Below, piece after piece: positions 1-12,133 of a stretch of 64,000 bases of DNA; position 1 is the first letter of the stretch; each line of letters starts with the position of its first letter. The notes beneath the pieces are model-generated. The model saw nothing but the letters and a program-made list of their open reading frames with translations, made no database searches and was not told the origin of the DNA. The stretch lies in contig NZ_JBHYHC010000009.1 of NCBI RefSeq assembly GCF_042738955.1, forward strand, positions 1 through 64,000. The letters are read 5' to 3'. The position numbers and the translations under genes are program-made. Source of the DNA: Umezawaea sp042738955 (lineage in GTDB: Bacteria; Actinomycetota; Actinomycetes; Mycobacteriales; Pseudonocardiaceae).

Positions 1-816
1 ACCGCGTGCAAGCCCGGCATGGTCGGCGACGGCATCCGCGCCGACTTCACCGTCACCGGCGAGGGCCGCAAGTCCGTCGACACCAACCAGAAGCTGGCCG
101 ACGCGACCAAGGAGTACCAGCGGTACGTGAACTCCCAGGCCGACAGCCTGCTCGCGAAGACGACGGAGTTCGTCGACGCGGTCAAGGCGAACAAGGTCGA
201 GGACGCGAAGGCGCTGTTCCCGATCGCCCGCACCTACTGGGAACGCATCGAGCCCGTCGCGGAGAGCTTCGGCGACCTCGACCCGAAGATCGACGGCCGC
301 GAGGAGGTCATCGCCGAGGGCCAGGAGTTCACCGGCTTCCACCGGCTGGAGAAGGACCTCTGGACGACCGGGCTGGTCGCCGACTCCCCCGCCATCGCCG
401 ACGGCCTGCTCACCAACGTGAAGGAGATCGTCGACAAGGCGAAGACGGTCGAGCTGACCCCGTTGCAGCTGGCCAACGGCGCGAAGGAACTGCTCGACGA
501 GGTCGCGACCGGCAAGATCACCGGCGAGGAGGACCGCTACTCGCACACCGACCTGTGGGACTTCCGCGCCAACGTCGACGGCTCGCAGGCCGCCGTGGCG
601 GCGCTGCGCCCGGTGATCCAGGAGAAGGACGCGGCCCTGCTGGCCACGCTGGACACCAACTTCAAGGCGTTGGACGACCTGCTGGAGAAGCAGCGCAAGG
701 GTGACGGCTTCAAGCTCTACACCGAGCTGAGCGAGTCGGAGATCAAGGACCTGGCGGCCGCGGTCGACGCGCTCGGCGAGCCGATCAGCAAGGTCGCCGA
801 GGCCGTGGCCAAGTGA
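1..816 (+). CDS. efeO: Iron uptake protein EfeO (imelysin family), 5'-truncated
   Basis: Extracytoplasmic component of the EfeUOB iron-transport system. The frame is open from base 1, so only the last 271 residues are present. The first residues (TACKPGMVGDGI) look like the end of an N-terminal cupredoxin domain. The rest is an all-helical imelysin/M75-like domain carrying the HxxE motif (FHRLEKDLW), which in this family binds metal. The stop overlaps the GTG start of efeB (GTGA), so the two are translationally coupled. The permease efeU is expected upstream, outside the window. Family assignment is firm; the start cannot be seen. Confidence 0.93.
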   Translation, partial: TACKPGMVGDGIRADFTVTGEGRKSVDTNQKLADATKEYQRYVNSQADSLLAKTTEFVDAVKANKVEDAKALFPIARTYWERIEPVAESFGDLDPKIDGREEVIAEGQEFTGFHRLEKDLWTTGLVADSPAIADGLLTNVKEIVDKAKTVELTPLQLANGAKELLDEVATGKITGEEDRYSHTDLWDFRANVDGSQAAVAALRPVIQEKDAALLATLDTNFKALDDLLEKQRKGDGFKLYTELSESEIKDLAAAVDALGEPISKVAEAVAK

Positions 817-2066
817 CCGGAGGACTTCCCCGACGGAGGCTGCTCGGCCTCGCGGGCGCCGGTGTGGCGCTCGCGGGGGCGGGCGCCGCCGTCGGCGCGC
901 TGACGGCCGACCGGTCGCCGGAGGTCGAGAACACCTCCGGGCTCGCGTCCGCCGTCCCGTTCCACGGCGAGCACCAGGCGGGCATCACCACCGCCGCCCA
1001 GGACCGCATGCACTTCGTGGCCTTCGACGTGAAGACCACGAAGCGCGAGGAACTGGTGGCGCTGCTCAAGGAGTGGACCGAAGCCGCCGTCCGCATGACC
1101 AACGGCCAGGAAGCCGCCGAAGGCGGAGCCGTCGGCGGCTCGCTGGAAGCACCACCCGAGGACACCGGCGAAGCACTCGACCTGCCCGCGTCGGCGTTGA
1201 CCATCACCATCGGGTTCGGCCCGTCGCTGTTCGACGGCCGGTTCGGCCTCGCCGACCAACGCCCACCCGCGTTGATCGACCTGCCGCACTTCCCCGCCGA
1301 CGACCTCGACCCGAAGCGCAGCGGCGGCGACCTGTGCGTGCAGGCCTGCGCCAACGACCCCCAGGTCGCCGTGCACGCCATCCGCAACCTCGCCCGCATC
1401 GGCTTCGGCCGCGTCTCGGTGCGCTGGTCGCAGCTCGGGTTCGGCCGCACGTCCTCGACCACGCAGGCGCAGGCCACCCCGCGCAACATGTTCGGCTTCA
1501 AGGACGGCACGAGGAACGTCAAGGCCGAGGAAGCGGACACCCTCCGCGACCACGTCTGGGTGTCCAAAGAGGACGGTCCGGACTGGTTGGTCGGCGGCAC
1601 CTACCTGGTGGCGCGGCGGATCCGGATGCACATCGAGATCTGGGACCGCACCTCGTTGCGCGAGCAGGAGGAGATCGTCGGCCGCAAGAAGGGCACCGGC
1701 GCTCCCCTGGGCCAGCTCGCCGAGTTCGACGAACCCGACCTGCACGTCAAGGGCAACGGCGGCGAACCGGTGATCGGCGTGGACGCCCACATCCGGCTCG
1801 CCTCGCACGAGACCCTCAACGGGGCCAAGATCCTGCGCCGCGGCTACAACTTCACCGACGGCTCGGACGGCCTCGGCCACCTCGACGCGGGCCTGTTCTT
1901 CATCGGCTTCAACCGGGACACCCGCACGCACTTCGTGCCGATGCAGCAGGCGCTCTCCACCCGCGACAAGATGATGGAGTACGTCGAGCACACCGGGTCC
2001 GGCCACTTCGCCGTCCCGCCGGGTGTGAAAGAGGGCGGCTACTGGGGAGACACCCTCTTCCGCTGA
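813..2066 (+). CDS. efeB: Deferrochelatase/peroxidase EfeB (Dyp-type)
   Basis: A 417-aa Dyp-type haem peroxidase, the third member of the EfeUOB system, exported by the Tat pathway. The N-terminus has a twin-arginine signal (RRRLLGLAG) followed by an Ala/Gly-rich hydrophobic core. The Dyp signature appears as FGFKDGTRN (GxxDG-type, distal catalytic Asp). The C-terminal half continues with typical Dyp sequence (FIGFNRDTRTHFVPMQQ). The GTG start overlaps the efeO stop by 4 nt. In the family EfeB oxidises ferrous iron or takes iron from haem outside the membrane, handing it to EfeO/EfeU. The length is normal and no key motif is missing. Confidence 0.95.
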   Translation: MTGGLPRRRLLGLAGAGVALAGAGAAVGALTADRSPEVENTSGLASAVPFHGEHQAGITTAAQDRMHFVAFDVKTTKREELVALLKEWTEAAVRMTNGQEAAEGGAVGGSLEAPPEDTGEALDLPASALTITIGFGPSLFDGRFGLADQRPPALIDLPHFPADDLDPKRSGGDLCVQACANDPQVAVHAIRNLARIGFGRVSVRWSQLGFGRTSSTTQAQATPRNMFGFKDGTRNVKAEEADTLRDHVWVSKEDGPDWLVGGTYLVARRIRMHIEIWDRTSLREQEEIVGRKKGTGAPLGQLAEFDEPDLHVKGNGGEPVIGVDAHIRLASHETLNGAKILRRGYNFTDGSDGLGHLDAGLFFIGFNRDTRTHFVPMQQALSTRDKMMEYVEHTGSGHFAVPPGVKEGGYWGDTLFR

Positions 2067-2070
2067 CCGG

Positions 2071-2619
2071 TCACCGCGAGGGCGGGACCTCCGACGCCGG
2101 TGGCACGGGCTCGATCGTCGGGGCCGGCGGCGTGGTCACCGGCGTGACGGTCGGCGGCGGAGCGCTGTCGGGAGCCGTCGTCACCGGCGGCGCGGTCCTC
2201 GTCGGCCGGTGCCGGTGCGACCGCTCGCCCCGCTGCCGCCGTTCCTCCACAGTGGACTCCGGTGCGGCTTCCGGCGCGGCGAGCACCTCCGGCACCTCGG
2301 TCACGGAGGACGGCCCGCTCCGGACCGCCTCCCGCACCTCGACCTCGACCGGCGCGACCTCCACCGACGACGACGACGGCGGCGGGGCCGTCACCGACCC
2401 CGTGACCGAGGGCTCCGCCACTGTCGACCGGCGCGCGCTCACCAGCGTGGGCCGGGACACCCCCGGCACCGCCTCCACCTCGGCTCCCTCACCGGGCTGT
2501 TCCCCTTGCAGCACAACGAGTGCGAGTGCTCCTCCGAGCCCGATCGCGGCCAGCGGCAGCGCCACGACCGCCCCGAAGCACCCTCGTCCGCTCCGCGGCA
2601 CTTCCCGATGACCCACCAC
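2071..2619 (-). CDS. Small Pro/Thr/Val-rich single-pass membrane protein, unknown function
   Basis: I do not recognise this protein. From the GTG at 2619 it has about 182 residues: a short basic N-terminus, one hydrophobic segment (CFGAVVALPLAAIGLGGALALVVL region), then a low-complexity tail rich in Pro, Thr, Val and Glu with no Cys. The topology suggests an anchored, extended cell-wall or extracellular tail. The start is uncertain: in-frame GTG codons at 2619, 2616 and 2601 and a TTG at 2682 are possible. I prefer 2619 because a perfect inverted repeat (2634-2671) lies just upstream. It converges with efeB, with 4 nt between stops. It could be a spurious frame, but the TM segment plus ordered low complexity favours a real gene. 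Confidence 0.5.
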   Translation of the reverse strand: MVGHREVPRSGRGCFGAVVALPLAAIGLGGALALVVLQGEQPGEGAEVEAVPGVSRPTLVSARRSTVAEPSVTGSVTAPPPSSSSVEVAPVEVEVREAVRSGPSSVTEVPEVLAAPEAAPESTVEERRQRGERSHRHRPTRTAPPVTTAPDSAPPPTVTPVTTPPAPTIEPVPPASEVPPSR

Positions 2620-2633
2620 AACCCCCGTACCGC

Positions 2634-2671
2634 TCCCGGAAAACGACCCTCCTATTGATCGTTTTCCGGGA
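2634..2671. promoter_or_regulatory. Perfect 13-bp inverted repeat (operator or terminator)
   Basis: Arms TCCCGGAAAACGA (2634-2646) and TCGTTTTCCGGGA (2659-2671) are exact reverse complements separated by 12 nt. It lies between the stop of the tricorn protease gene (2731, minus) and the start of the small membrane protein (2619, minus). There is no T-run, so a terminator for the mfd operon is possible but not typical. A dyad overlapping the upstream region of the small gene also fits a repressor operator. Confidence 0.6.
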
Positions 2672-2730
2672 CCCCGCCGCAACGGTGACGCGCTCCACGG
2701 TCGGGTGGTACCCGATCAGGCGAGCGCCGG

Positions 2731-5700
2731 TCAGACCAGCGGGGGCAGCTGCGGCGGCACGGCGGCCGGCCGTTCCACCAGCGCCTCCAACGCCAGCTCC
2801 ACGGCCTTGTCGAGCTGCGGGTCCCGCCCGGCCACGCGGTCCTGCGGCGTGATCACCACCTCGACGTCCGGGTCGACGCCGTGGTTCTCCACGCCCCACC
2901 CGTGACCGGCGAACCAGGACGCGTACCTCGGCTGGGTCACCGGGGTCCCGTCGATCAGCGCGTACTGGCTGTCGATCCCGATCACCCCGCCCCACGTGCG
3001 GGTCCCGACCACCGGCCCGATCCCCAGTTCCTTGATGGCCACGTTCACGATGTCCCCGTCGGACCCGGCGAACTCGTCGGTCACCGCCACCACGGGCCCG
3101 CGCGGCGCCTCGGACGGGTAGCTGTCGGACGTCTGGTAGCCGCGGGCCACCGACCAGCCGATGATCTTCCGGCCGAGCTTCTCCACCACCAGCTCGGACG
3201 TGTGCCCGCCGGAGTTCTCCCGGACGTCCAGCACCATCGCCTCGCGCTGCAGCTCCACCCGCAGGTCGCGGTGCAGCTGCGCCCAGCCGCCGCCCATCAT
3301 GTCCGGCACGTGCAGGTACCCGACCCGGCCCCCGGACAGCTCGTGCACCCGAGCCCGCCGCTCGGCCACCCACGCGTGGTAGCGCAGCGCCGAGTCGTCG
3401 TCCAGCGGCACCACGACCACCCGCCGCGGTTCCCCGCCGCCGCCCGGCCGGACGGTCAGCTCCACGGGCTTGCCCGCCGTCCCGACCAGCAGCGGCGCGG
3501 GCCCCAGTAGCGGGTCGACCTGCCTGCCGTCCACGCCGACCAGCGCGTCCCCGGCCCGGATCGCCACGCCGGGCGCGGCCAGCGGCGACCGCGCGGCCGG
3601 GTCGGACGTCTCGCCGGGGATGATCCGGACGATCCGCCACGCCCCGCTGTCGTCGCGCTCCAGGTCCGCGCCCAGCAGCCCCTGAGACCGCCCGCCGTAC
3701 CCGCCGCCACCGCCCACGTAGGCGTGCGACGTGCCCAGCTCGCCCTGCACCTCCCACAGCAGGTCGACCAGGTCGGAGTGGCTGCCCAGCCGGTCGACCA
3801 GCGGCCGGTAGCGGTCCAGCACGCCCTGCCAGTCGACGCCGCCCATGTCGGTGCGCCAGAAGTTGTCGCGCATCAACCTGCCCGCCTCGGCGTAGGCCTG
3901 CTGCCACTCGGCGACCCGGTCCACGACCACCCGCACGCGGGACAGGTCGATGTCGATCGAGTCGTTCTCGTCCTCGGCGTCGACCTTGCGGTCGGTCGGC
4001 ACGAGCCGCACCGACGGCCCGTCCGTGACGACCATCCGCTGCCCGTCGCCGGTCACGGCGTAGCCGTCCAGTCCCTCGACCAGCACCTCGGCCTTCAGCT
4101 TGGTCAGGTCGAAGCGCTCCAGCACCGACCGCGGCGGCCGGGCGTCCGGGCTCGCCAGGTTGTCGCCGAGCACGCCCACGAGCGGGCTGCGCCGCCACAG
4201 CAGGTTCCCCTTGGCGGCGGACAGGTCCGCGTACCGCGCGGCGGCCACCGGGATGGTGACCACGCGGTCCGCCAGCCCCTCCAGGTCCACGACGGTGATC
4301 GGGTTCTCGTCGTCGCCGTCCTTGGCCTTGTCGGCCGCGTCGTCGTCGCCGATCGGGCGGCCGAGGCGGAACGGGTCGAACGGCGACGGCGTGGTCGCGG
4401 CCAGCGGCAGCAGGTACGGGCGGCAGCCGGTCGGGAACGACAGGTCGAACACGTACGCGTCGTACACCGGGTCGAAGCTGCGCACCGACAGGAACGCCAG
4501 GTACCGGCCGTCCTCGGTGAACGCGGGCGAGAAGTCGGTGAACCGCAGCGGCGTCACGTCCACGGTGGACAGGTCCGTGGTGTTCGCCATCCGGATGTTC
4601 TGCAACGGCCGCGGCCCCGGATGCGACCAGGCGAGCCAGTTCGAGTCCGGCGAGAACGCCAGGTCGCTCACCATCGGGTTCGCGCCGGACACGACCTCGC
4701 GCAGCTCGCCCGACTCCACGTCGACCAGCAGCAGCCTGCCGTCGTGCGTGGCCACGGCGACCCGGCGGCCGTCCGGCGACACCAGCAGCTCCTCCACGTG
4801 GCCGAGCTGCCCGACCGCGACGCGGCGGGGCGCGTTGCCCGGCTCGACGCCCGCGACGGGCGAGAACTCCAGCCCGTCCTCGCCCTCGGCGTCGGTCACC
4901 CACACGACCTGGCCGCTCTCGCCGACGACCCTCGGCAGCCGGGCGCGGACGCCGGGCTGCTCGGCCAGCGCGCGGGCCGGGCCGTCCTTGTGCGTCACCC
5001 AGTGCACGGTGCCGCGGACCTCGATCGCGCTGGCCCGGCCGGTGCGGTCCGGCGCCACGTCCTCGACGTTGCGGTTGGCGAACACGTGCTTGGGGCGTCG
5101 GGAGTTGCGCGGTCCGCCGAGGCGGATGTCGAGCCGCCGCGGTTCGGCGTCCAGGCCGTCGAGCAGCCACAGCTCGCCCGCGAGCTGGTAGACGACGCGG
5201 GTGCCGTCCGTCGTGGCGGCGCGCGCGTAGAACTCCTGCTCGGTGTGCCGCCGCAGGTCCGTGCCGTCCGGGAGGACCGAGTGGACGCCGCCGACCCCGT
5301 CGTGGTCGGACAGGAACGCCAGCCTGCCGCCGACCCACATCGGCGAGGTGAGCGAGGCCGTCAGCTCGGGCAGGATCCGGTGGAACTCGCCGTCGCCGTC
5401 CAGGTCGAGCCACAGCTTGGCCGCCGAGCCGCCCCGGTAGCGCTTCCACCACGCCGGGTCGCGGCCGTAGGAGCTGGTGATCGCCCGCACCCCGTCGGGG
5501 CCGTGCGCGACGTCGCCGACCCAGCCGAACGGGAGCCGCCGGGCGGGTCCGCCGTCCAGCGGCACGGCGTGCGCCCACGACCGGTCCGACGTGGCTTCAC
5601 GGGCGGCCGTCACGGCGACCACGTCGCCGTCCGGCGTCCAGTCGGCGACCCTGGTCGTGCGGTGGCCCCAGTACGTGAGCCGCTCCGACGGCCCGCCGTC

Positions 5701-5922
5701 GACCGGGGCCACGTGCACCTCGGGCGCCCCGTCGCGGGTGCTGGCCCAGGCCAGTCTCGCGCCGTCCGGGGAGAACCGCGGCCCGCGGGCCGGGACCTGG
5801 TCGGCGGTCACCCGCCACGCCCGGCCGCCGTCGAGCGGGGCCAGCCAGACGTCGTCCTCGGCCACGAACGCCACGAGGTCGTCGTGCAGGTGCGGGAAGC
5901 GGAGGTATGCGGGTTCGATCAC
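2731..5922 (-). CDS. Tricorn protease (peptidase S41 family)
   Basis: A 1063-aa cytosolic tricorn-type protease, expected to degrade oligopeptides downstream of the proteasome or Clp. The N-terminal half holds beta-propeller repeats (SPDGARLAW, SPDGRRVAV, SPDSNWLAW blades). A helical/PDZ region and a C-terminal S41 catalytic domain follow. Candidate catalytic residues by comparison with archaeal tricorn are Ser732-His733 (GTSHAYVGG), Ser954 (AGSDGDIVN) and Glu1012 (GVENHGVDPDVEV). The GTG start overlaps the mazG stop (GTGA), making it the last gene of the mfd-surA-mazG-tricorn operon. Length matches the family. The operon placement is unusual but clear. Confidence 0.93.
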   Translation of the reverse strand: MIEPAYLRFPHLHDDLVAFVAEDDVWLAPLDGGRAWRVTADQVPARGPRFSPDGARLAWASTRDGAPEVHVAPVDGGPSERLTYWGHRTTRVADWTPDGDVVAVTAAREATSDRSWAHAVPLDGGPARRLPFGWVGDVAHGPDGVRAITSSYGRDPAWWKRYRGGSAAKLWLDLDGDGEFHRILPELTASLTSPMWVGGRLAFLSDHDGVGGVHSVLPDGTDLRRHTEQEFYARAATTDGTRVVYQLAGELWLLDGLDAEPRRLDIRLGGPRNSRRPKHVFANRNVEDVAPDRTGRASAIEVRGTVHWVTHKDGPARALAEQPGVRARLPRVVGESGQVVWVTDAEGEDGLEFSPVAGVEPGNAPRRVAVGQLGHVEELLVSPDGRRVAVATHDGRLLLVDVESGELREVVSGANPMVSDLAFSPDSNWLAWSHPGPRPLQNIRMANTTDLSTVDVTPLRFTDFSPAFTEDGRYLAFLSVRSFDPVYDAYVFDLSFPTGCRPYLLPLAATTPSPFDPFRLGRPIGDDDAADKAKDGDDENPITVVDLEGLADRVVTIPVAAARYADLSAAKGNLLWRRSPLVGVLGDNLASPDARPPRSVLERFDLTKLKAEVLVEGLDGYAVTGDGQRMVVTDGPSVRLVPTDRKVDAEDENDSIDIDLSRVRVVVDRVAEWQQAYAEAGRLMRDNFWRTDMGGVDWQGVLDRYRPLVDRLGSHSDLVDLLWEVQGELGTSHAYVGGGGGYGGRSQGLLGADLERDDSGAWRIVRIIPGETSDPAARSPLAAPGVAIRAGDALVGVDGRQVDPLLGPAPLLVGTAGKPVELTVRPGGGGEPRRVVVVPLDDDSALRYHAWVAERRARVHELSGGRVGYLHVPDMMGGGWAQLHRDLRVELQREAMVLDVRENSGGHTSELVVEKLGRKIIGWSVARGYQTSDSYPSEAPRGPVVAVTDEFAGSDGDIVNVAIKELGIGPVVGTRTWGGVIGIDSQYALIDGTPVTQPRYASWFAGHGWGVENHGVDPDVEVVITPQDRVAGRDPQLDKAVELALEALVERPAAVPPQLPPLV

Positions 5923-6857
5923 ACCTCGACGTTAGCGGGCCAGAACCGGCGCCAGTCCTCGGTGTCGAGAGTGGTGATTCCTTCGAGACGTGCGGCGGTC
6001 TCGGCCGCGCGGACGTTGGCCGCAAACGTGCGGGCCACCGCCCGCAGCTCGGTCTCGGGGTCCTCGCCCGCGAGCTTCGCCAGCGCCGCCACGACGAACA
6101 GCGTCGTGGCCGAGTCGTCGCCCTCCGGCAGCAGGTCGACCGGGAACCCGGCGCGCTTGGTGCGCTGCGCCAGCTTCGCGGCCAGCGCCACGGCGGGCTG
6201 CCCGAGCGCGACACCGTCCACACTGGACTCCCGCTGCTTCTCCGCCTGCTTCAGCTCCTCCCAGCGCACCTGCTGGGTCGAGGAGTCGCGCACCGCGGAG
6301 TCACCGCCGGCGAACACGTGCGGGTGCCTGCCGACCAGCTTCGCCACCAGCTCGGCGGCCACGTCGTCCACGGTGAACGCGTCCGAGGCGTGCTCGGCGG
6401 CCACGCGGGCGTGGAACAAGACCTGGAGCAGCACGTCGCCCAGTTCCTCGCGCATCGCCGCGCGGTCGCCGTCCTCGATGGCCTCCAGCAGTTCGAAGGT
6501 CTCCTCGACCAGGTACTGCCGCAGCGTGTCGTGGTCCTGCTCGGCGTCCCACGGGCAGCCGCCGGGTGAGCGCAGCCGGTCCATCACGGCCACCGCCTCG
6601 ACCAGTCCCATGCCAGCGGGCAGGCCGATCACCGGGGCCCCGGCCGCGACCAGCGCGGCCGCGGCGGGCTCGTCGACCGACGCCGCCACGAGCACGACGG
6701 ACTCGTCACGGGCCAGCTTCACCAGCAGGTCGGGCGCGGGCGGCGGCTCGTCCACCCCGACCACGTGCGCCGCGCCGCGCAGGTAGGGCAGCGCGGCGAC
6801 CGGCAGCACGTCGACCGCGCCGCGGAGCACCACGGCGCACCCGTCGACCAGGGTCAC
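5919..6857 (-). CDS. mazG: Nucleoside triphosphate pyrophosphohydrolase MazG
   Basis: A 312-aa house-cleaning enzyme that hydrolyses (d)NTPs, including damaged ones, to NMP and pyrophosphate. An N-terminal actinobacterial extension of about 95 residues precedes the MazG domain (LVEAVAVMDRLRSPGGCPWDAEQDH). The metal-binding EExxE-type acidic helices are visible (EETFELLEAIEDGD; REELGDVLLQVLFHARVAAE). I place the start at the GTG at 6857, which overlaps the upstream stop (GTGA) and begins VTLVDGC. The frame is open further upstream, but that would run into the preceding gene. Its own stop overlaps the tricorn start. Position beside mfd matches the order in mycobacteria. Confidence 0.94.
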   Translation of the reverse strand: MTLVDGCAVVLRGAVDVLPVAALPYLRGAAHVVGVDEPPPAPDLLVKLARDESVVLVAASVDEPAAAALVAAGAPVIGLPAGMGLVEAVAVMDRLRSPGGCPWDAEQDHDTLRQYLVEETFELLEAIEDGDRAAMREELGDVLLQVLFHARVAAEHASDAFTVDDVAAELVAKLVGRHPHVFAGGDSAVRDSSTQQVRWEELKQAEKQRESSVDGVALGQPAVALAAKLAQRTKRAGFPVDLLPEGDDSATTLFVVAALAKLAGEDPETELRAVARTFAANVRAAETAARLEGITTLDTEDWRRFWPANVEV

Positions 6858-7813
6858 GGCTTGGGCTGCTGGACGGCGATCTGGAAGCCCGCCTTCTCGC
6901 CTTCGCTCGGCGCGACACCCATCTTCGCGGTGTCCCACACGCCGTAGCGCGGGTTGACCTTGATGTTCAGCTGGTCGGCCAGCGGCTGGAGCATCCGCAC
7001 GCCGATGCCCGCGAGCACGTCCGGCGTCAGTTCCTGCGACGCGCCGTCGGAGGACCCCGACGCGTTGGTCGAGCGCTTCTTGACGTGCGCGACGATCCAG
7101 TTGCCCTGCTGCTCCGACGGCGGGAACGCGATCACCGTGTCGGCCGGGACGCCGAACAGCAGCGTCGTCGCGAGCTGCGGCGACTGCGCCGAGGTGACCG
7201 TGGCGTCGGTCTCGCCCGCCTGCGCGTCCTTCTGCTGGGCGTCGCGGACGAACTGGGCCATCTTCTTCGGGTCGCGCGCGACCTGCTTGGCCTTGTCGAT
7301 CGCCTCCTGCGTGTCCTTCGCGTAGAAGTAGTCGAAGGTCACGGAGAGCTTGCTGGCGTACTTGCGGCCGATCTCGACCTGGAGGAGCTGGTCGCGGGCG
7401 CGCTCGTTGCGGAAGGTGTCCGCGTCGAAGAACGTGCCCTCGCTGAGCTGCTGCGCGCCACCGGCCTGGTCCAGGAGCTGGCTCAGCGTGTCCTCGGAGA
7501 CGCTGACGTCCTCCTTGTCGGCCGCGCGGAGCGTCAGCTCGTGCTGGATCTTGAAGGTGAGGATGTCGCGGGCCGTCTGGTCCAGCTTCGGCTTCGGGGC
7601 GCCGCCCTCCGCCTCCTGCTGGTCCGCGGGCAGGCGGTCGAGGTACTTGCCCAACCTGTCCTGGACGAGGTTGAGGGGGATCGTGGTGTCGCCCACGATC
7701 GCGGCCGACCCCGTCTGCGACGGACCGGTCGCCCCGCAGCCCGCGAGGAGCAGCGCGGCGGCAGCGCCGAGCAGGGTGAATCGACGGTACCGGGACCTCA
7801 GCACAGTGCTCAC
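6854..7813 (-). CDS. SurA N-terminal-domain lipoprotein
   Basis: A 319-aa predicted lipoprotein. The N-terminus is basic, then hydrophobic, with lipobox LLLAGC placing Cys at about residue 26. The body resembles the SurA/PrsA N-terminal chaperone region: an all-helical domain with Gln/Asp-rich segments (LDQAGGAQQLSEG) and no obvious parvulin domain. A role in folding exported proteins is inferred. The GTG start at 7813 is 12 nt after the mfd stop, and its stop overlaps the mazG start, so it is co-transcribed with both. In mycobacteria this position holds a different lipoprotein (LpqU, as I recall). Confidence 0.8.
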   Translation of the reverse strand: MSTVLRSRYRRFTLLGAAAALLLAGCGATGPSQTGSAAIVGDTTIPLNLVQDRLGKYLDRLPADQQEAEGGAPKPKLDQTARDILTFKIQHELTLRAADKEDVSVSEDTLSQLLDQAGGAQQLSEGTFFDADTFRNERARDQLLQVEIGRKYASKLSVTFDYFYAKDTQEAIDKAKQVARDPKKMAQFVRDAQQKDAQAGETDATVTSAQSPQLATTLLFGVPADTVIAFPPSEQQGNWIVAHVKKRSTNASGSSDGASQELTPDVLAGIGVRMLQPLADQLNIKVNPRYGVWDTAKMGVAPSEGEKAGFQIAVQQPKP

Positions 7814-7825
7814 GACGCTACTTTC

Positions 7826-11413
<3,588 letters not shown>

Positions 11414-11524
11414 TTCGGGACTCCCGTGCGTGAAACGCGGACAGACCCCTGCCCGGGACTGATCGCTCCGGGGAGGGGTTCTCGACTTCCAGCGTAACTC
11501 GCTTGCGGGGGCGGGCACGCTGGA

Positions 11525-12085
11525 GTGGTGAAGAACAAAGAGGTCAGAGCCGACTACGACGATCGGCACATCACCGTCTACCAGGCCTATTCGCCCTCGA
11601 TCGCACTACCGGCGCTCGCGGCGGGCAGGTTCGTGCCCCCGTTCAAACCCGATCGGATGACGTGGGTGAAGCCGTCGTTCCTGTGGATGATGTACCGCTG
11701 CGGGTGGGGGCTGAAGGAGGGCCAGGAGCACGTGCTGGCCGTGCGGATCACCCGGACGGGGTTCGAGTCCGCGTTGCGGGCCGCCGTCCTCAGCCACGAC
11801 CGCACGGTGTCCAAGCCCGAGGTCCGCGTCCAGTGGGACCCGGAGCGCGACCTGCACCACAACGCCCTCGACCACCGTTCCCTGCAACTCGGCCTGGCGG
11901 GCGCCACGAGCGTCCGGTACGTCCAGGAGTGGATCACCGGCCTCACCGACGTGACGCCGCTGGCCCGCGAGGTCCACGCGCTGGTGCGCGCCGGGTCGCT
12001 GGACGAGGCCACCGCCCTGCTGCCGCTCGAACGCCCGTACCCGCTGCCCGCCGACGTCGCGGCGCACCTGGGGGCGACGGCGTAA
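11525..12085 (+). CDS. DUF4291 domain-containing protein
   Basis: A 186-aa protein of the DUF4291 family, recognised by its N-terminal pattern (VYQAYSPSIALPALAAGRF) and the following PSFLWMMYRCGW stretch. The function of the family is unknown to me. The sequence is soluble with no signal peptide. Two adjacent GTG codons at 11525 and 11528 are both possible starts; neither has a convincing ribosome binding site. It is transcribed away from mfd across a gap of about 110 nt, which must hold both promoters. The neighbour downstream (sugar dehydrogenase) has its own start 48 nt later. Confidence 0.85.
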   Translation: MVKNKEVRADYDDRHITVYQAYSPSIALPALAAGRFVPPFKPDRMTWVKPSFLWMMYRCGWGLKEGQEHVLAVRITRTGFESALRAAVLSHDRTVSKPEVRVQWDPERDLHHNALDHRSLQLGLAGATSVRYVQEWITGLTDVTPLAREVHALVRAGSLDEATALLPLERPYPLPADVAAHLGATA

Positions 12086-12133
12086 GAGGGCCGTGCAACG
12101 CCCACCACACCCCCAACCCGGCATTGTGGACAC

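Noticed and set aside
717..2006. 429-codon frame antisense to efeB
   Set aside because: Shadow of efeB codon structure; no recognisable domain, and efeB is unambiguous on the other strand.
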